Shown piece by piece: positions 12,298 through 24,118 of a DNA stretch of 64,000 nucleotides (positions are counted from its first letter, which is position 1; every line of letters starts with the position of its first letter). The notes under the pieces are model-generated. The model was not told where the DNA came from. It worked only from the letters and a program-made list of their open reading frames with translations, and did not search any database. The position numbers and the translations under genes were made by a program. The DNA comes from Tethya wilhelma. Lineage: Eukaryota; Porifera; Demospongiae; Tethyida; Tethyidae. Location: the NCBI GenBank assembly GCA_964030475.1, contig CAXIPT010000002.1:18742969-18806968 (forward strand). The letters are read 5' to 3'.

Positions 12298-13592
12298 TTA
12301 TCTAACAGTTGAAGTTCCATATTCATTTTGTGTAAGTGTCATATTTTTTCCAGGTATAATTCCATAAGAAGTATTCTGTGTAAAGACAACATCCTGAACA
12401 TCAAATTCATTGTCATTACTTTGAAGTTCTTGTCTAGAAGTTTCATCTGGTAGGTCATAGATGGGTTCTGCATTGAAGTCTGTCACATTCTCATAATCAG
12501 CTACATTATATGTTGAATTTGTACATATTTTCTTATTACTGTGAACTGGTGTATGAATTACTAGAGGTTGTGCCTGGTTTGCTTTCTTCTTTTTCTTCTT
12601 CTTCTTCTTCTTGTACATGTACCATGAAAAGGATACAGTAAACATCAAAATAATCATAACTATGACCCCTCCAGCTGCTCCAGCTGCTGCATATATTATT
12701 GTTAGGTTCAAACCATTTGGAGGAACATCAGTTGCTCCTTCTGATATTGTTTGTTCTGTGTCTGTGGGTAAGTCTTTGGAGGGTGTCCTGGTACCACCGA
12801 CACTGGAGGGGGTAGACACAATTGCATCTTGCTTTGTTGTTGAACTGTCTGTGTCTGGAGTAGTGAGTGAATCTACAGTTGGTGGTTCAAAATCAACTGA
12901 TGCTATTTGCAGTAGAGTGCCACAACTAGATATCATAATGTTGAATTCAGGAACATTTTCACTCCTTTGACATGCAACTACTGCAATGGTATTGTTGTTG
13001 CTCTGAGTACAGCTTACATTGCTACTTCTCAAAGTGATTAAGCACTGAGACACATTTGATTCTGAGCCATCACACTGTGGCACCACATTTGCAATACTTC
13101 CTTCTGTTGACCGTTGATTCATGTAGAGAGCTACTGCACCTATTTTGAGCATGTGAAAGAATTAGTGATTCATGATCCATAACACAACCTTCTTCATGAT
13201 TACAAATTTATTTACCATCTGCTCTATATCCAGCCTCCCTGCATGCTACCATTGCATCTTGTACTGTCCACTGGTCATCACAAACGGTAGGTTTTATTAC
13301 ACTCCCGTTACAGAGCTCTACTCGTGCAATGAAGTAGTCTGGATTGCAAGTCTGTCCCAAATCCTCTAGTCTGACTTTATTAATGGTAGTGCAACCTGTG
13401 AACATTATTATTATTTGAAAGATAAAATTTAATGTACGGTACGTGGTAAACACCTTTGTAATGGTCAATGTACAACTGAAACTCACTTTCGGCTTTATTT
13501 GCAGCTGAAACAACTTCGTGAGACAAACTAATTGCAAAGATACAGCACGCAAACAGAATTGCCAAATCACAAAATGTCTTATTCCTGCACAT
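12298..13592 (-). CDS. One-SRCR transmembrane receptor with poly-lysine stop-transfer and signalling tail
   Basis: Three exons, 375 residues, all in frame: 13592-13487 (signal peptide, hydrophobic LAILFACCIFAISL), 13395-13216 (first SRCR half), 13139-12298 (second SRCR half, Ser/Thr stalk, membrane helix, tail). Unlike the sister genes, the last exon is intron-less across half-domain, stalk, helix and tail. The helix (IVMIILMFTVSFSWYMY) is followed by ten lysines encoded by an AAG-rich microsatellite. The tail has YENV, IYDLP, TSYGII (fits the ITSM pattern TxYxxI) and LTQNEYG, clearly related to the tail of the gene at 4179-6282. The degenerate copies at 3.8, 9.6 and 10.0 kb derive from this type of tail. 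Signalling by phosphotyrosine is inferred. Confidence 0.85.
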
Positions 13593-13726
13593 ATTACTTT
13601 ATTGTGAATATTACAGACCAGTCGATGCAATCTAGTTTCACTTGAAATTTTTTACAACTGATCTCGAGGTTCAGTTATTACTTTAACTGTAGGGAATCTC
13701 CAAAAAAGGGCATACAATACCAAGCA

Positions 13727-14306
13727 TGAGTCGTGATCTAGACGGTCCATTGCGCATGCGCAGCATGTATCTAGCATTGTTGTTGTCGTATAGTAATAAT
13801 CATAACATGCTTCTACATGGTGATATCACACAACCATTTAATGTGGCTATGATATAATTAAATGGTCCCCCTCTGAAAATTCTAGTCCAGGCAATACTCA
13901 TGTGTTTTGACTATAAATTGTGATACATGGCTCAGTTAACTATTCAAATGTTTTGTTTTATGTTATACTAATATAATAAAGTTCTGGTCAGTTTGGCTGC
14001 AGGATTGAGCCTCTGCACAGTCTGTATTTGTTATAGCATTGATGCAGTGATCAGTTTTCAATCATAGCAATTGTATATATCAATAATAATTGTACTGGAA
14101 CCCCTATGCTTAGAAACTTGGAAAATCCAGCTTGCCTTTGACCCCTAATTATATAATCCCCTACATGCACAATCTATCATGAGTGTGCATGCGCAGCACG
14201 TATCCAGCATTGTTGTCCCAAAAATTAGCTTCACTATGTACTATAAATCATAACATGCTTCAACATAGATGATATCACACAACCATTTAATGTGGCCATG
14301 ATATGG
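13727..14306. repeat. Diverged direct repeat of about 130 bp flanking the SRCR/ANGEL intergenic space
   Basis: Copies at about 13727-13858 and 14177-14306 share CATGAGT, GCATGCGCAGCA, ATCATAACATGCTTC and GATATCACACAACCATTTAATGTGG. The first copy carries the full NRF1-like palindrome at 13751-13762, about 160 bases upstream of the SRCR start at 13592. The second ends a few bases from the ANGEL stop. No gene lies between them. Confidence 0.7.
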
Positions 14307-14312
14307 CTAAGG

Positions 14313-17179
14313 CTAAGTGTGTTGTTTCCACACAAGTTGAAAGACTGCCTGCAAAGAGAGGTGGTCAGAGGAGAGGAACTTATGAGGTTGAGGTCCCAGA
14401 TCGAGCAGGGTGTGTGTGCTTGGCAGCACCTTCCTCGTCAACAGATGAAAACCACCATCTCCTGGTGGAGTTGCCACTGGAGTATAGAAGATATAGTCCA
14501 CAGTCTCAAAGGCAGATTGGTGGTAGGTTGTCACAGTCGAAGGCACGGAAGACGGCAAGTGTGGATAGGCAGACTTAAAGTTGAACGGATGAGTGAGCAC
14601 TCCCGGTTTGAGTTTATGGTTCTTTGTATCTTTACTCGTACTACTTTCTGCACTTGCTGAGGACTCTATAGAGTTCTCCACAGCCATCTTGATATCAGAC
14701 GTCAGTTGTTCACTGTTTGTTTGTTCTTCCATGGAAGACGATTGGCCATCAAGGGAACTTCTAAAGTCTACAGCAGCTGGGGAACGTGACATGCCACTGT
14801 GAGTTGCCCCTCTAGCTCTGGCCCCTCGGGCACTTCGTGTCCTGTAGGAAGGCCTTTGTACTTGTTGGAATTCTTCATTTAGCTGAGCCACAAAGTCTGT
14901 TCCATTCAAAGTAGATCCATGCTGACTACTAGTGCTGGAAGCAGCATCGTCTAAAGTCATCTTGTCACTGCCTCCCTCTGACAATGTAGAGCCATCACTT
15001 TTAGTTTGTACTTGTACACATGAAGACTGAGATGTACTGCTTTCTTTTACTTCATCTTTCAAACTGTTACTAGCAAGAGAGGAGGAAGCTTTGGTTGACT
15101 CTGAAACATCCACCTCTTTTATGCCATGAGCCTGATCATTAGTGTACATACAGTTTGGACCAATGTTGAGATGCTCTGGGATCAGGGGTACTGGTATCAC
15201 TCGTGACTTCCTGTACTCATCAAAGTAACCAGCGATCATGGCGGCCGAGAGTTTGGAGTAATCTAGACTGGATGTGGCAATGAAGTCCACAAAGGGACTG
15301 TTTGGGGTGCTGTTGAAATCACCACACAGAATCACTGGAAACAACTGTTTCTTTCCTAAAGTTTTTTAAAAAGTATTATTATGTGTTCACAATCATTGGT
15401 AATATTATTGTATGACTATCGATGTGCTATATGTGACATACCAGGTACAGTAGCCATTTTGTGCACTTCAGCTAGTAGGCAGCTCATCTGAGCCAACTTG
15501 ACCTCCCCGGCCTTGGGGTTGTAGAGGAGGTGAGTCGTAGCAACACAAAACATGCCCACATCGCTACAAAACCAGGCAACAAAACATTCAATTTTGACAT
15601 CCACACGCAGATAAGTAAAACACAAGACTCCAAACAGGTACACACACAAACACCTACTCTGTCTCCATGGGACAAAACTTGGCAACAATTCCAACATTGT
15701 CTCTGTTGAGGACTTTAGCATTCTTCCGAAACGTCAAACCAGTCCACTCAACAAGCTTTAGATGACTCTTGCGATAGAATATAGCACAGCCATCATTGTT
15801 GGAACCAGTGCGGCATTGATACAGGCCAGCATAATCTAAAGTGAGTACATGTACGTTATTAAGTGGATTGTGATGCAGACCATTTATGAACACCTTTGGA
15901 GATCATCTTACCATGTTGTGCAAGCTCAGGCACAAACCAACTCTCATAATGGTCTTGTTGGACCTCTTGCAAACACAATATCTATTATCAGTCATGTGAA
16001 AAAGGTTATACATCTCTCCTTGTGTACACATAATAATGCACAAAGAACACCTCAGTAATTCTTACATCAGCCTTGGATCCTCTAAGATCGGCAAACAGGT
16101 TGATCTTCCGGTAGTCCCAGCTCAACACATCAGGCTCATGGGAGTCGTAGAGATACATGTTCTTGTGGATGAGATCCTGGGCCAGCAGGTTGTAAGAGAG
16201 AATGGAAATGGTCGTTGAACACTGATCGGAAGCATCGAGCTTCTTGTTCACATCCACCATTGGTCGGAGAGGGGCGTGCAACCTTCCAAGACTGAATGGT
16301 AAATGTGTAGATACAGAACCAACTATAAACATTTAATTGGCTTTTGACTGACTTAGTGCATTCTTTACCCAATAAGTCATGAATCTCTTAATGCAACTAG
16401 CACTTGTATTGCTAAACCTTTCTTACTTTTGAAAGAGAGGTGAAGCTCTGCAATGGTTTGATCTCATACGAACATCCTGTTGGAAACTCTCTCTGGAGTC
16501 ATCCATTCTGTCAAAGAGATGAAAGCCTCGATCGTTTCTCATCACTTCAGAGTCACCCTGCCTTGGTCGTTTGGAGTGGCCACCCCCTTCATGTTCGTTA
16601 GACCCAGAGAACAGGTCATAAGATGAATGCCTCTTGCTTTCTTCTGCTTCACCAAATGGTTCATGAATACCAAAGTTTCTCCTGTGGTCCATCGGCCCCC
16701 TATGGGGGTCAAAGAATGAATTGTTACGATGATGGGGGTCATAACTGGAATGAGGAGGTGGTTCCATCCAAGGGGTCGGAGGTCCCATTCCGGGACCGGG
16801 TGGTGGATGCGGGGGAAACCTGGCCATCCAATGGGAGTCCGGCGGACCAAAGTCGGGATGAGGAGGAGGGGGAGGGAAGGGCACGGGTGACCTGTGTGGA
16901 CCAGTGGAGGTTTGTCACAGATGAAAGATGAAAGACTTACAGAGGATAATGCATGCAATTAATGTATACACATACGCATAAGTCAAGTATTGAGCACAAG
17001 GCTAAGATTACTCACCATTCAGGGTACTGTGGGTGGTGCTGAGGTGAAGGGGGGAATCCACCAGAGCCAGGGTGGAGGTGGTAGCGACCCGGGTGGGAGT
17101 AGCCATGGTTTCTACCTTGATGTCCTTGGTTACTTCGTTGGTGAGGTCTTCTAAAATTGTGACGCTGAGAACTGGACAT
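14313..17179 (-). CDS. ANGEL: ANGEL-family (CCR4-like) endonuclease/exonuclease/phosphatase
   Basis: 755 residues in seven exons: 17179-17016, 16891-16427, 16291-16066, 15981-15912, 15835-15658, 15563-15442, 15355-14313; the sum is in frame. Family members are Mg-dependent RNA nucleases related to CCR4 deadenylases, some acting on 2',3'-cyclic phosphates. Visible catalytic blocks in order: ILSYNLLAQDL (Asn), LCLQEVQ (Glu), THLLYNP (His), LCGDFNSTP (Asp/Asn), VDYIFY, and SSDHLSLQ (Asp/His). The N-terminal 210 residues are low complexity (Pro, His, Gly, Arg). A Ser-rich insert of roughly 180 residues separates the GDFNS and VDYIFY blocks, at the place where human ANGEL2 also carries extra sequence. 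The start was chosen as the first ATG in the frame. It is divergently transcribed from CLP1. Confidence 0.93.
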
Positions 17180-17505
17180 CTTGTCAAGATACGTTTCAAC
17201 AAGCTTATTATTAGGGGTGGTTGCTATTCTTAATATTAAATTCCTGATCTGGATTAAGGATGATAGTGATTCTTCAATATTTTCATAAGATTTGGTGTCA
17301 GTATGGATGTCACAATCAAGGCAAAATTTGAATAGCTCACCACATACCAAGCGTAATAAATCCTAGCTATCCCGACGAACACCCGACCAACTCAGAGGAA
17401 AGGTCACCTGTCGAAAGGTGGGCACTAATTGGAAATGATGGGCGCTAATTGGAACTAAGCCAGTGCAGAGTCTTTGTGCTCGTTCTGATCTGACTTTTGT
17501 GAAGG
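17180..17505. promoter_or_regulatory. Divergent promoter between ANGEL and CLP1, with paired TAATTG sites
   Basis: 326 bp separate the two start codons. GGGC(A/G)CTAATTGGAA occurs twice in the same orientation (17420-17434 and 17440-17454), 20 bases apart. Each holds a TAATTG homeodomain-type core. No TATA box is obvious. Shared regulation of two RNA-processing genes is inferred from the layout. Confidence 0.6.
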
Positions 17506-18746
17506 ATGTGCGCAGACAGGAGTGTAAGTTACACGTAATTTTTGTGACATCTGACCATTTGTAGTCCCTCAGTTGTTGCTTTTATTATTGCAGGATGCAG
17601 CTGGGGATGAAGACATACCATTCAAAGATTGGGTACTTGAGGAGGAGACTGAACTGAGGCTGGAAGTGAGGGATGATGCCACCATTGAAATTCAGGTACA
17701 CTGCTTTTACAATGAAATTTCCAAATACAAGCATCCCAAATTTCTTTTCATTCACATATATACATAGCTGATGTCTGGTAGTGCTGAAGTGTTTGGTGCA
17801 GAATTGGCTAAGAGTAAAGCTTATGTCCTTGCCACTAGGTCTAAAATTGCTGTCTATACTTGGTATGGCTGTACACTGAGAATATCCTTATTGTTGAATT
17901 ACTTGTGTCACTGTGTGCGTTTTAAGTAAGCTGTGTGGATGTTTTTAGTTTAGAATGTTTCATTTCTCAAAAATAACCAAATTATTCCCTAACCACTGTG
18001 TGTAAGTGCGTGGTGTTCCCCTAGTGACTTACATCTCACACGAGACACCCATGATAATGTACCTCAATGCACACATCGCAATTGATCAACTGAGACACAG
18101 AAACATTTCAGAGGGGAAGGTCGGTGCTAAGGTGAGCCAAGATTGAGAGAAAGGCCCTCCTTGCTTGCTGTCTCTTTAGCTTATCAGCACCCCACTCCCT
18201 CTCTCTCTCTCTCTCTCTGTTCAGGTGATGGTGGTAGGTCCTACTGATGTGGGAAAGAGCACTGTGTGTAAGATTTTGATCAACTATGCTGTCAAAATGG
18301 GTCGACAACCTTGTTATGTTGACATCGATGTTGGACAGGTGAATTGTCTTGAAATGTCCTTTCTCACAGCATACTTTGTGCATGCACAAATGTATGTATA
18401 TGGATACATGAATGTACATGGATACACTTGTATAATTTTCCCATTGTGTTTCATTTGTAGTACTCACCTTCTCCCATCCAGGGTAGCATCTCTCTGCCTG
18501 GTACTGTTGGTGTTCTTCCTGTCGAGAGGCCTTGTGACATTGAGATAGGAGAGTTCTCAAAGAGAGCCTCCCTTGTGTATCACTATGGCCACTCCAGTCC
18601 GGGACCCAACATTAAACTATACAACACATTGGTGGACTCACTGGTGGATATGTTTCAACAGAGGTGCAGTGCCAGTCCAAAGAGTAAGGGAAACAACTTG
18701 AGTCAGTTTATTTGTAAATTTTAGCTTTCAGTGTTTTTTTGTTTTG

Positions 18747-18797
<51 letters not shown>

Positions 18798-20145
18798 TCT
18801 TGTATGTTGTCTTGTTTTCAAATTCCTCAGCAAAGGCTGGAGGGTGTGTGATCAATACTTGTGGATGGGTTGATGGAGCTGGCTACAAGGTGCTTCTGTA
18901 TGCAGCTCAAGCTTTTGAAGGTAATGTGTATTCACTTTTTTTGCTTGAAAATGTTATTCATCACGCATGGAGGTGCCAAGAAGTTTGATTTATCATTGAG
19001 AGGCCTGTTATGATTTCAAGTACACAATAGTATAGTTCATTCCACAGTGGTATTGTGGTGGTTTGATTTGCCAGCTTTATTTAGTACTCTCTTTTTGTTG
19101 TTGTGCAGTTGATGTGGTGCTCGTCTTGGACCACGAGAGACTTTATAATGACCTGCAGAGAGAGTTGCCAAAGTCTACACACATTGTCCCTCTACCTAAG
19201 TCAGGCGGGGTAAGCGTATTGTGATTCATCTTAATGGACTACCAGGTTGAATAACCATTAATGAATGCAGTGCGTGCCTCTAGAACCTGAAAGTTCATCA
19301 CTGTTTTGTCTTTGTGTGAAACAGAAGAATGTTTATAATATGTGGAGCATTACCACTTTAGTATGTGCCTTCTTTTAGGGGCTCTGTTTGAGATGGTCTT
19401 GGAATGTTGTAATCATGTTTTGCAGACAATACTTGTGGTGTTGTTATGTAAGATGAACCACGTGCTGCAGGTTGTTGTTCGAAGTCGTGAATTCAGGAAG
19501 CAGAGTCGTAGTGAGGTGGTCAGGGAGTACTTCTACGGGAAGAAACCTCACAACTTGTACCCTTTCTCCTTCGATGTCCCCTTCTCTGAGGTCACAATCT
19601 TCAAGATCGGAGGTACATATCTTAGCTAGCTTGTTCCTATCAGTGTGTGTGCATCATAACCTCATACCACTGTTTTCTCGGATACAAGAATGTTCTCTTG
19701 TCCCACTGTCTCACAGCTCCCTCAGTGCCAGAGTCAGCTCTGCCCATAGGCATGGAGAAAGAAGACGGCAGCACTCACTTGATACCAGTACAACCAGGTT
19801 AGTACCATTTTGCATGCAGACATTCTTGTTCAAGTTTTTATTTCTCTTCTCTGTATACTGTTAGATCGTGAGCTGGTCAACAGTATCCTCAGTTTGAGCA
19901 TGGCTACTTCTCAAGAAGAAGACCTTGTCAAGACTTGCAGTGCTGGATTTATATGTGTGTAAGTGACGTCAATCTGTTTGGTTCACTCATACAAACTGTG
20001 TGACCATTAATGATGCCACTGTGTGCAATGCAGGACAGCTGTTGATGTCGAGAAAGAAGTGCTTACTCTGCTTTCTCCAGCTCCTTACCCCCTTCCAAGA
20101 AAGTTCCTTCTCTTGAGTGATATCAAGTTTGTGGACCTGAGATGA
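17506..20145 (+). CDS. CLP1: CLP1 polynucleotide 5'-hydroxyl kinase
   Basis: RNA 5'-OH kinase of the cleavage factor II and tRNA splicing endonuclease complexes. Twelve exons give 431 residues (human protein about 425): 17506-17523, 17594-17695, 17768-17881, 18006-18131, 18225-18338, 18482-18683, 18831-18920, 19109-19209, 19471-19612, 19717-19797, 19865-19958, 20034-20145. The P-loop is [13 protein letters not shown], followed by YVDIDVGQ (Walker B-like), [22 protein letters not shown] and the C-terminal LSPAPYPLP. The short first exon (MCADRS) was chosen for its phase-0 donor. Frame is preserved only if intron 3 is 17882-18005, which has U12-type signals and AT-AA ends. Intron 4's acceptor tract is a CT microsatellite. 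Confidence 0.94.
17882..18005 (+). other. Putative U12-type (minor spliceosome) intron in CLP1, AT-AA termini
   Basis: Donor ATATCCTTA at 17882 and branch motif TTCCCTAAC at 17985-17993, 12-13 bases before the 3' end at 18005. These fit the U12 consensus (ATATCCTT; TTCCTTAAC). Removal joins CTLR to VRGVPLVTY and aligns with the CSVQLSGRTEVAY region of human CLP1 without a gap. No GT-AG choice keeps the frame. Confidence 0.7.
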
Positions 20146-20809
20146 CTCAGATGACATACATACATATCAGAATAGACTGTGCAGTGATATTGCTATGCCA
20201 TCATTCTCAAATTATGTGCACTCCGTTGCTCTTCACGTTCTTCTCCAATCATTCTCTCTATAATTTACAATAAGGTTTTGTACTTTTATTTATGCTTTTT
20301 ATAACACACAATCAGATCCAGTAGATCTAGCTATGACTTTGCATGCTTGTTTCTGGCTGCTAAAATTAATGTGTATGGATTGAGTGTTGTCTCTTGCTTG
20401 AAAGGCATGCATGGCTGAAAATTATAGTGGGTGGGGTTACCCCGCCCAATTCTGTAGTAACCTTGTGTGTTGGGAGACTGCCAGATTTTCAAGTGGCTAT
20501 TCCGAGGATAACAATGCTAGGTAAGGAAATATGCCGAGGCTGTAACATTGGGTGGGTACACTATAGGGCATAGTTTAACAATGAAAACGCGCTAGCTGTA
20601 CGGGAGAGAGTTGAAAATGAGGTAGGAATTCTTAAAAATTTGTAATTTTCTGACTGTTGTCCACCCCTTCAGATTGTAATGATAGATAGTGCCCTCTATT
20701 TTTTATTTCCCTATCACTAGTATTGGTATACAATTGTATATATCATATTACACATTGTGATGTGATGTAAACATGGAAGCTCTTCATTCTTTCGATATCC
20801 TTCAGGGTG
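20146..20809 (+). other. Intergenic plus likely non-coding first exon of the GalNAc-transferase gene
   Basis: Contains the 3' end of CLP1. A GCTAG/GTAAGG donor at about 20520 and an acceptor (CCTTCAG) at about 20805, just before the transferase ATG, suggest an intron in its 5' UTR. No coding sequence is seen. Confidence 0.4.
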
Positions 20810-21098
20810 ATGCGTTGTCACTATAAGAGATTGGCTGCCATCAGTGTGGTGACTGTGACTCTCTCACTCTCACTCTTCTTCATTGCACATCACAGAAACT
20901 TGATAGCCGCAAAGAAGGTTGTACCCAGGGTGTTGACCATCAAGGACAAGATAGAAACAGAACTCAGCAAGTGAGTGTTGAAGAATTTAAGATCCACTTG
21001 AGAAATACCCACATATCGGCTTATTGGCATATTTTGATTAAATATCTGTTTCTGAAAATGTATCTAAACATATTAAGTGATTGATTTTCTCATAAATA

Positions 21099-21141
<43 letters not shown>

Positions 21142-23230
21142 GTGTTTGTGTAGGAAGTGGGGCTTGAGTCTTGAGCCTCAGTCTGAAGAGGACAAAGAAG
21201 AAGACAGAGTGGGCTTTCAAAAGAATGGCTTCAGTCAGTTTCGAAGCGATAGGATCCCTCTGGACAGGGATGTCCCGGACACAAGACACTCAAAGTGAGC
21301 AGCAGTTGTAGCCAGTTCCTGAGGGGGGGCAAGGGAAAGGAAACAGTGGCTTCTTTCTTGTAGGCTCACTGTTTGAAAGTGTGGAAAGACCACAAGTACC
21401 TGGTTGGAAGGTTGTAGGCAACAACAGCTTTACAGATTCTGCATGTATTTCTTGTTATGGAATCCACCAATAAAATTATGATGGATAATCATTATTGTGG
21501 TTTCTAGCAATGCTGAGTTTATTTACATGCTTGCCAAAAAAAATGAAACACTCACACTTGAGGGAATGTCACACATATAATATCCTATCTCCCCACTTCA
21601 CCTTAACCATATGCCTTGACACAGTGGTTTTAATAATTATTGACATCCATTTGTAATGGTTCCATGATTATGGATATTCCCACTTGTTGTTCTGTTGGCT
21701 GTTAGGTGCACCAGACGCTCCTACAACATCGAGGAGCTACCCACAGCGTCCGTGGTGATCATATTCCGTAATGAAGCTCTTACTGTTCTCCTCCGCACTG
21801 TGACCAGCGTCATCAATAGGACCCCAGAGAGACTTCTGAAGGAGATCATCCTGGTGGACGATTTCAGTGATCATGGTAGGACGGAGGGNGATGTTGTCGA
21901 TGACCGGACAAACAACAGTCCTCCTGTTGCGATGGATCCTCTCGAGGAGAGGCTCCGCCCACTGTCGGTTACACTCACTCTTATGTGTACGTACATTCAC
22001 TTGTATTTGAAAAATGAAATGATTCTCAGGGGAAAAAACAACAACAATCTCTCACTCTCATGTACGTACATTCATACTACATTGTCACCACACACACACA
22101 CCCTGTCCTTCAGAGGACCTGAAGCAGACTCTTGACGACTGGATCTCACCTCAACCAAAGCTACAGATTGTCCGTCTCGAAAAGAGAGAGGGTCTAATCC
22201 GTGCTCGCTCTGCCGGTGCCGATGTAGCAACGGGAGATGTGATCGTATTCTTGGACTCCCACTGTGAGTGTAACCGACAGTGGGCGGAGCCTCTCCTCGA
22301 GAGGATCCATCGCAACAGGAGGACTGTTGTTTGTCCGGTCATCGACAACATCAACTTCAAGACACTCAAGTACAATGGTGGACGTGGCGATGTTGGCAAC
22401 AGAGGGGGCTTTAATTGGGGACTAGTGTTCAAGTGGAGAAAACTACCAAAGTATGAGAAGGAGAGAAGAGAGGGTGATCCAACAAGGTAAGGTAGCATGG
22501 ACACACACTCGTCTCTTTGTGTCTTTGAGCTAGATATCCTTTGCGCAAAAATGAACCAAAGTAGCTAGAGACAATAGTTGGCCATTTTGAAAGCATTGAA
22601 TGGTCAGGATATATTTGAGACTACATGCTGCACTGTAGACCTATACATAGAGTCACATATATAGTCATTGTGTACTTTGAAAGCATTGTTATCGGCAATG
22701 CACCATTGAGTTTGAGTAACAAATTACTCATGTGTAATCAGTAATGTATGTAGCTGATAAGAGCTGGTCCTATTGAGTGTGTATTCCCTAATCACTTAAC
22801 GAACTCATAAAGAATGGAGTCTACTCCTTTGAGTTTCAATTATAATTACTGGTGGAAGTTTTTTGTTTCTTTTTTCTCTCTACCTGTAGAGAAGTGAAGT
22901 CGCCAACAATGGCTGGAGGTCTGTTTGCTATTGAGAGGAACTATTTTTTTGAGATTGGAGCCTACGATCCTGGAATGGAAATATGGGGAGGAGAGAACTT
23001 GGAGATCTCATTCCGAGTACGTGTGATAGCATGTATCAACACAGTACATACCAGTAGAGACTCTTGACTAGTGAAGTTTTCATACTTCTATATCATTGCA
23101 AAAACATATCTAAGACCTTAGTACATACATTTAAGTACTGTCACACCCACACCCACATACATTCACACACCCACACACCCACATACCCACATACCCACAC
23201 ACCTACACATCCAGTGGGGCCACACACATA

Positions 23231-23286
<56 letters not shown>

Positions 23287-24033
23287 TTTGGATGTGCGGA
23301 GGTGAGCTAGAAATCATTCCGTGCTCCCACGTTGGACACATCTATCGTGAGAGGAACCCCAACACCTTCCCTGGAGGAGTCACCAGCACCCTCGCCAGAA
23401 ACAACCTCCGACTGATCGAGGTTTGGATGGACGACTACAAAGAATACTACTACCAGAGGAGACCTGACCTGAGGCAGGCCAACTACGGTGACATCACTGA
23501 GAGAGTGGAGCTGAGAAAGAGACTCAACTGTAAATCGTTCAAGTGGTACTTGGAGACCGTCTATCCTGAGCTTCCACTCCCCGATGAAAACTTGTGGCAT
23601 GCTGGATCAGTAAGCACTGCTAGAGTTTTTTGTTTAACTGATGTCATTTCCAGGCTGTACTTTTTTGTTTTTTATTTGTTTGTTCGTAATGGAGGGGCCT
23701 GTTTGGGATGAGGCCATGATACCTTTTCGTTGTGGATAGAATGAGAGTCTGTTGTTGCTTGTTTAATATAGGTGTACATGTTTGATATGCAGTGTATGTG
23801 ATATTAATTTCATTTTTCTTACAGCTTAGAAACCCTGGAACCAATCGATGTCTTGATACTCTAGGGCACCGAGAAGGAAAGCAAGTGGGAGCATATGCTT
23901 GTCATGGACATGGAGTCAACCAGGTGAGGTGGTCTAGTGAGGCCGTTGATCATGGCAGGTTGAAGTGTCGATAATGGGATTAAGTTTCAATCTGAGGTTG
24001 CTATATTATAATGAAGGAAGTGATACTGTTTGT

Positions 24034-24118
<85 letters not shown>

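Noticed and set aside
12611..12970. 119-residue plus-strand frame
   Set aside because: Antisense shadow of the stalk and membrane exon of the one-SRCR receptor.
14292..14802. Plus-strand frames of 69-122 residues
   Set aside because: Antisense to the last ANGEL exon, whose nuclease motifs are clear.
23064..23341. Long Cys/Val or His/Thr-rich open frames over CA repeats
   Set aside because: Microsatellite translations; only the part from 23286 is a GALNT exon.
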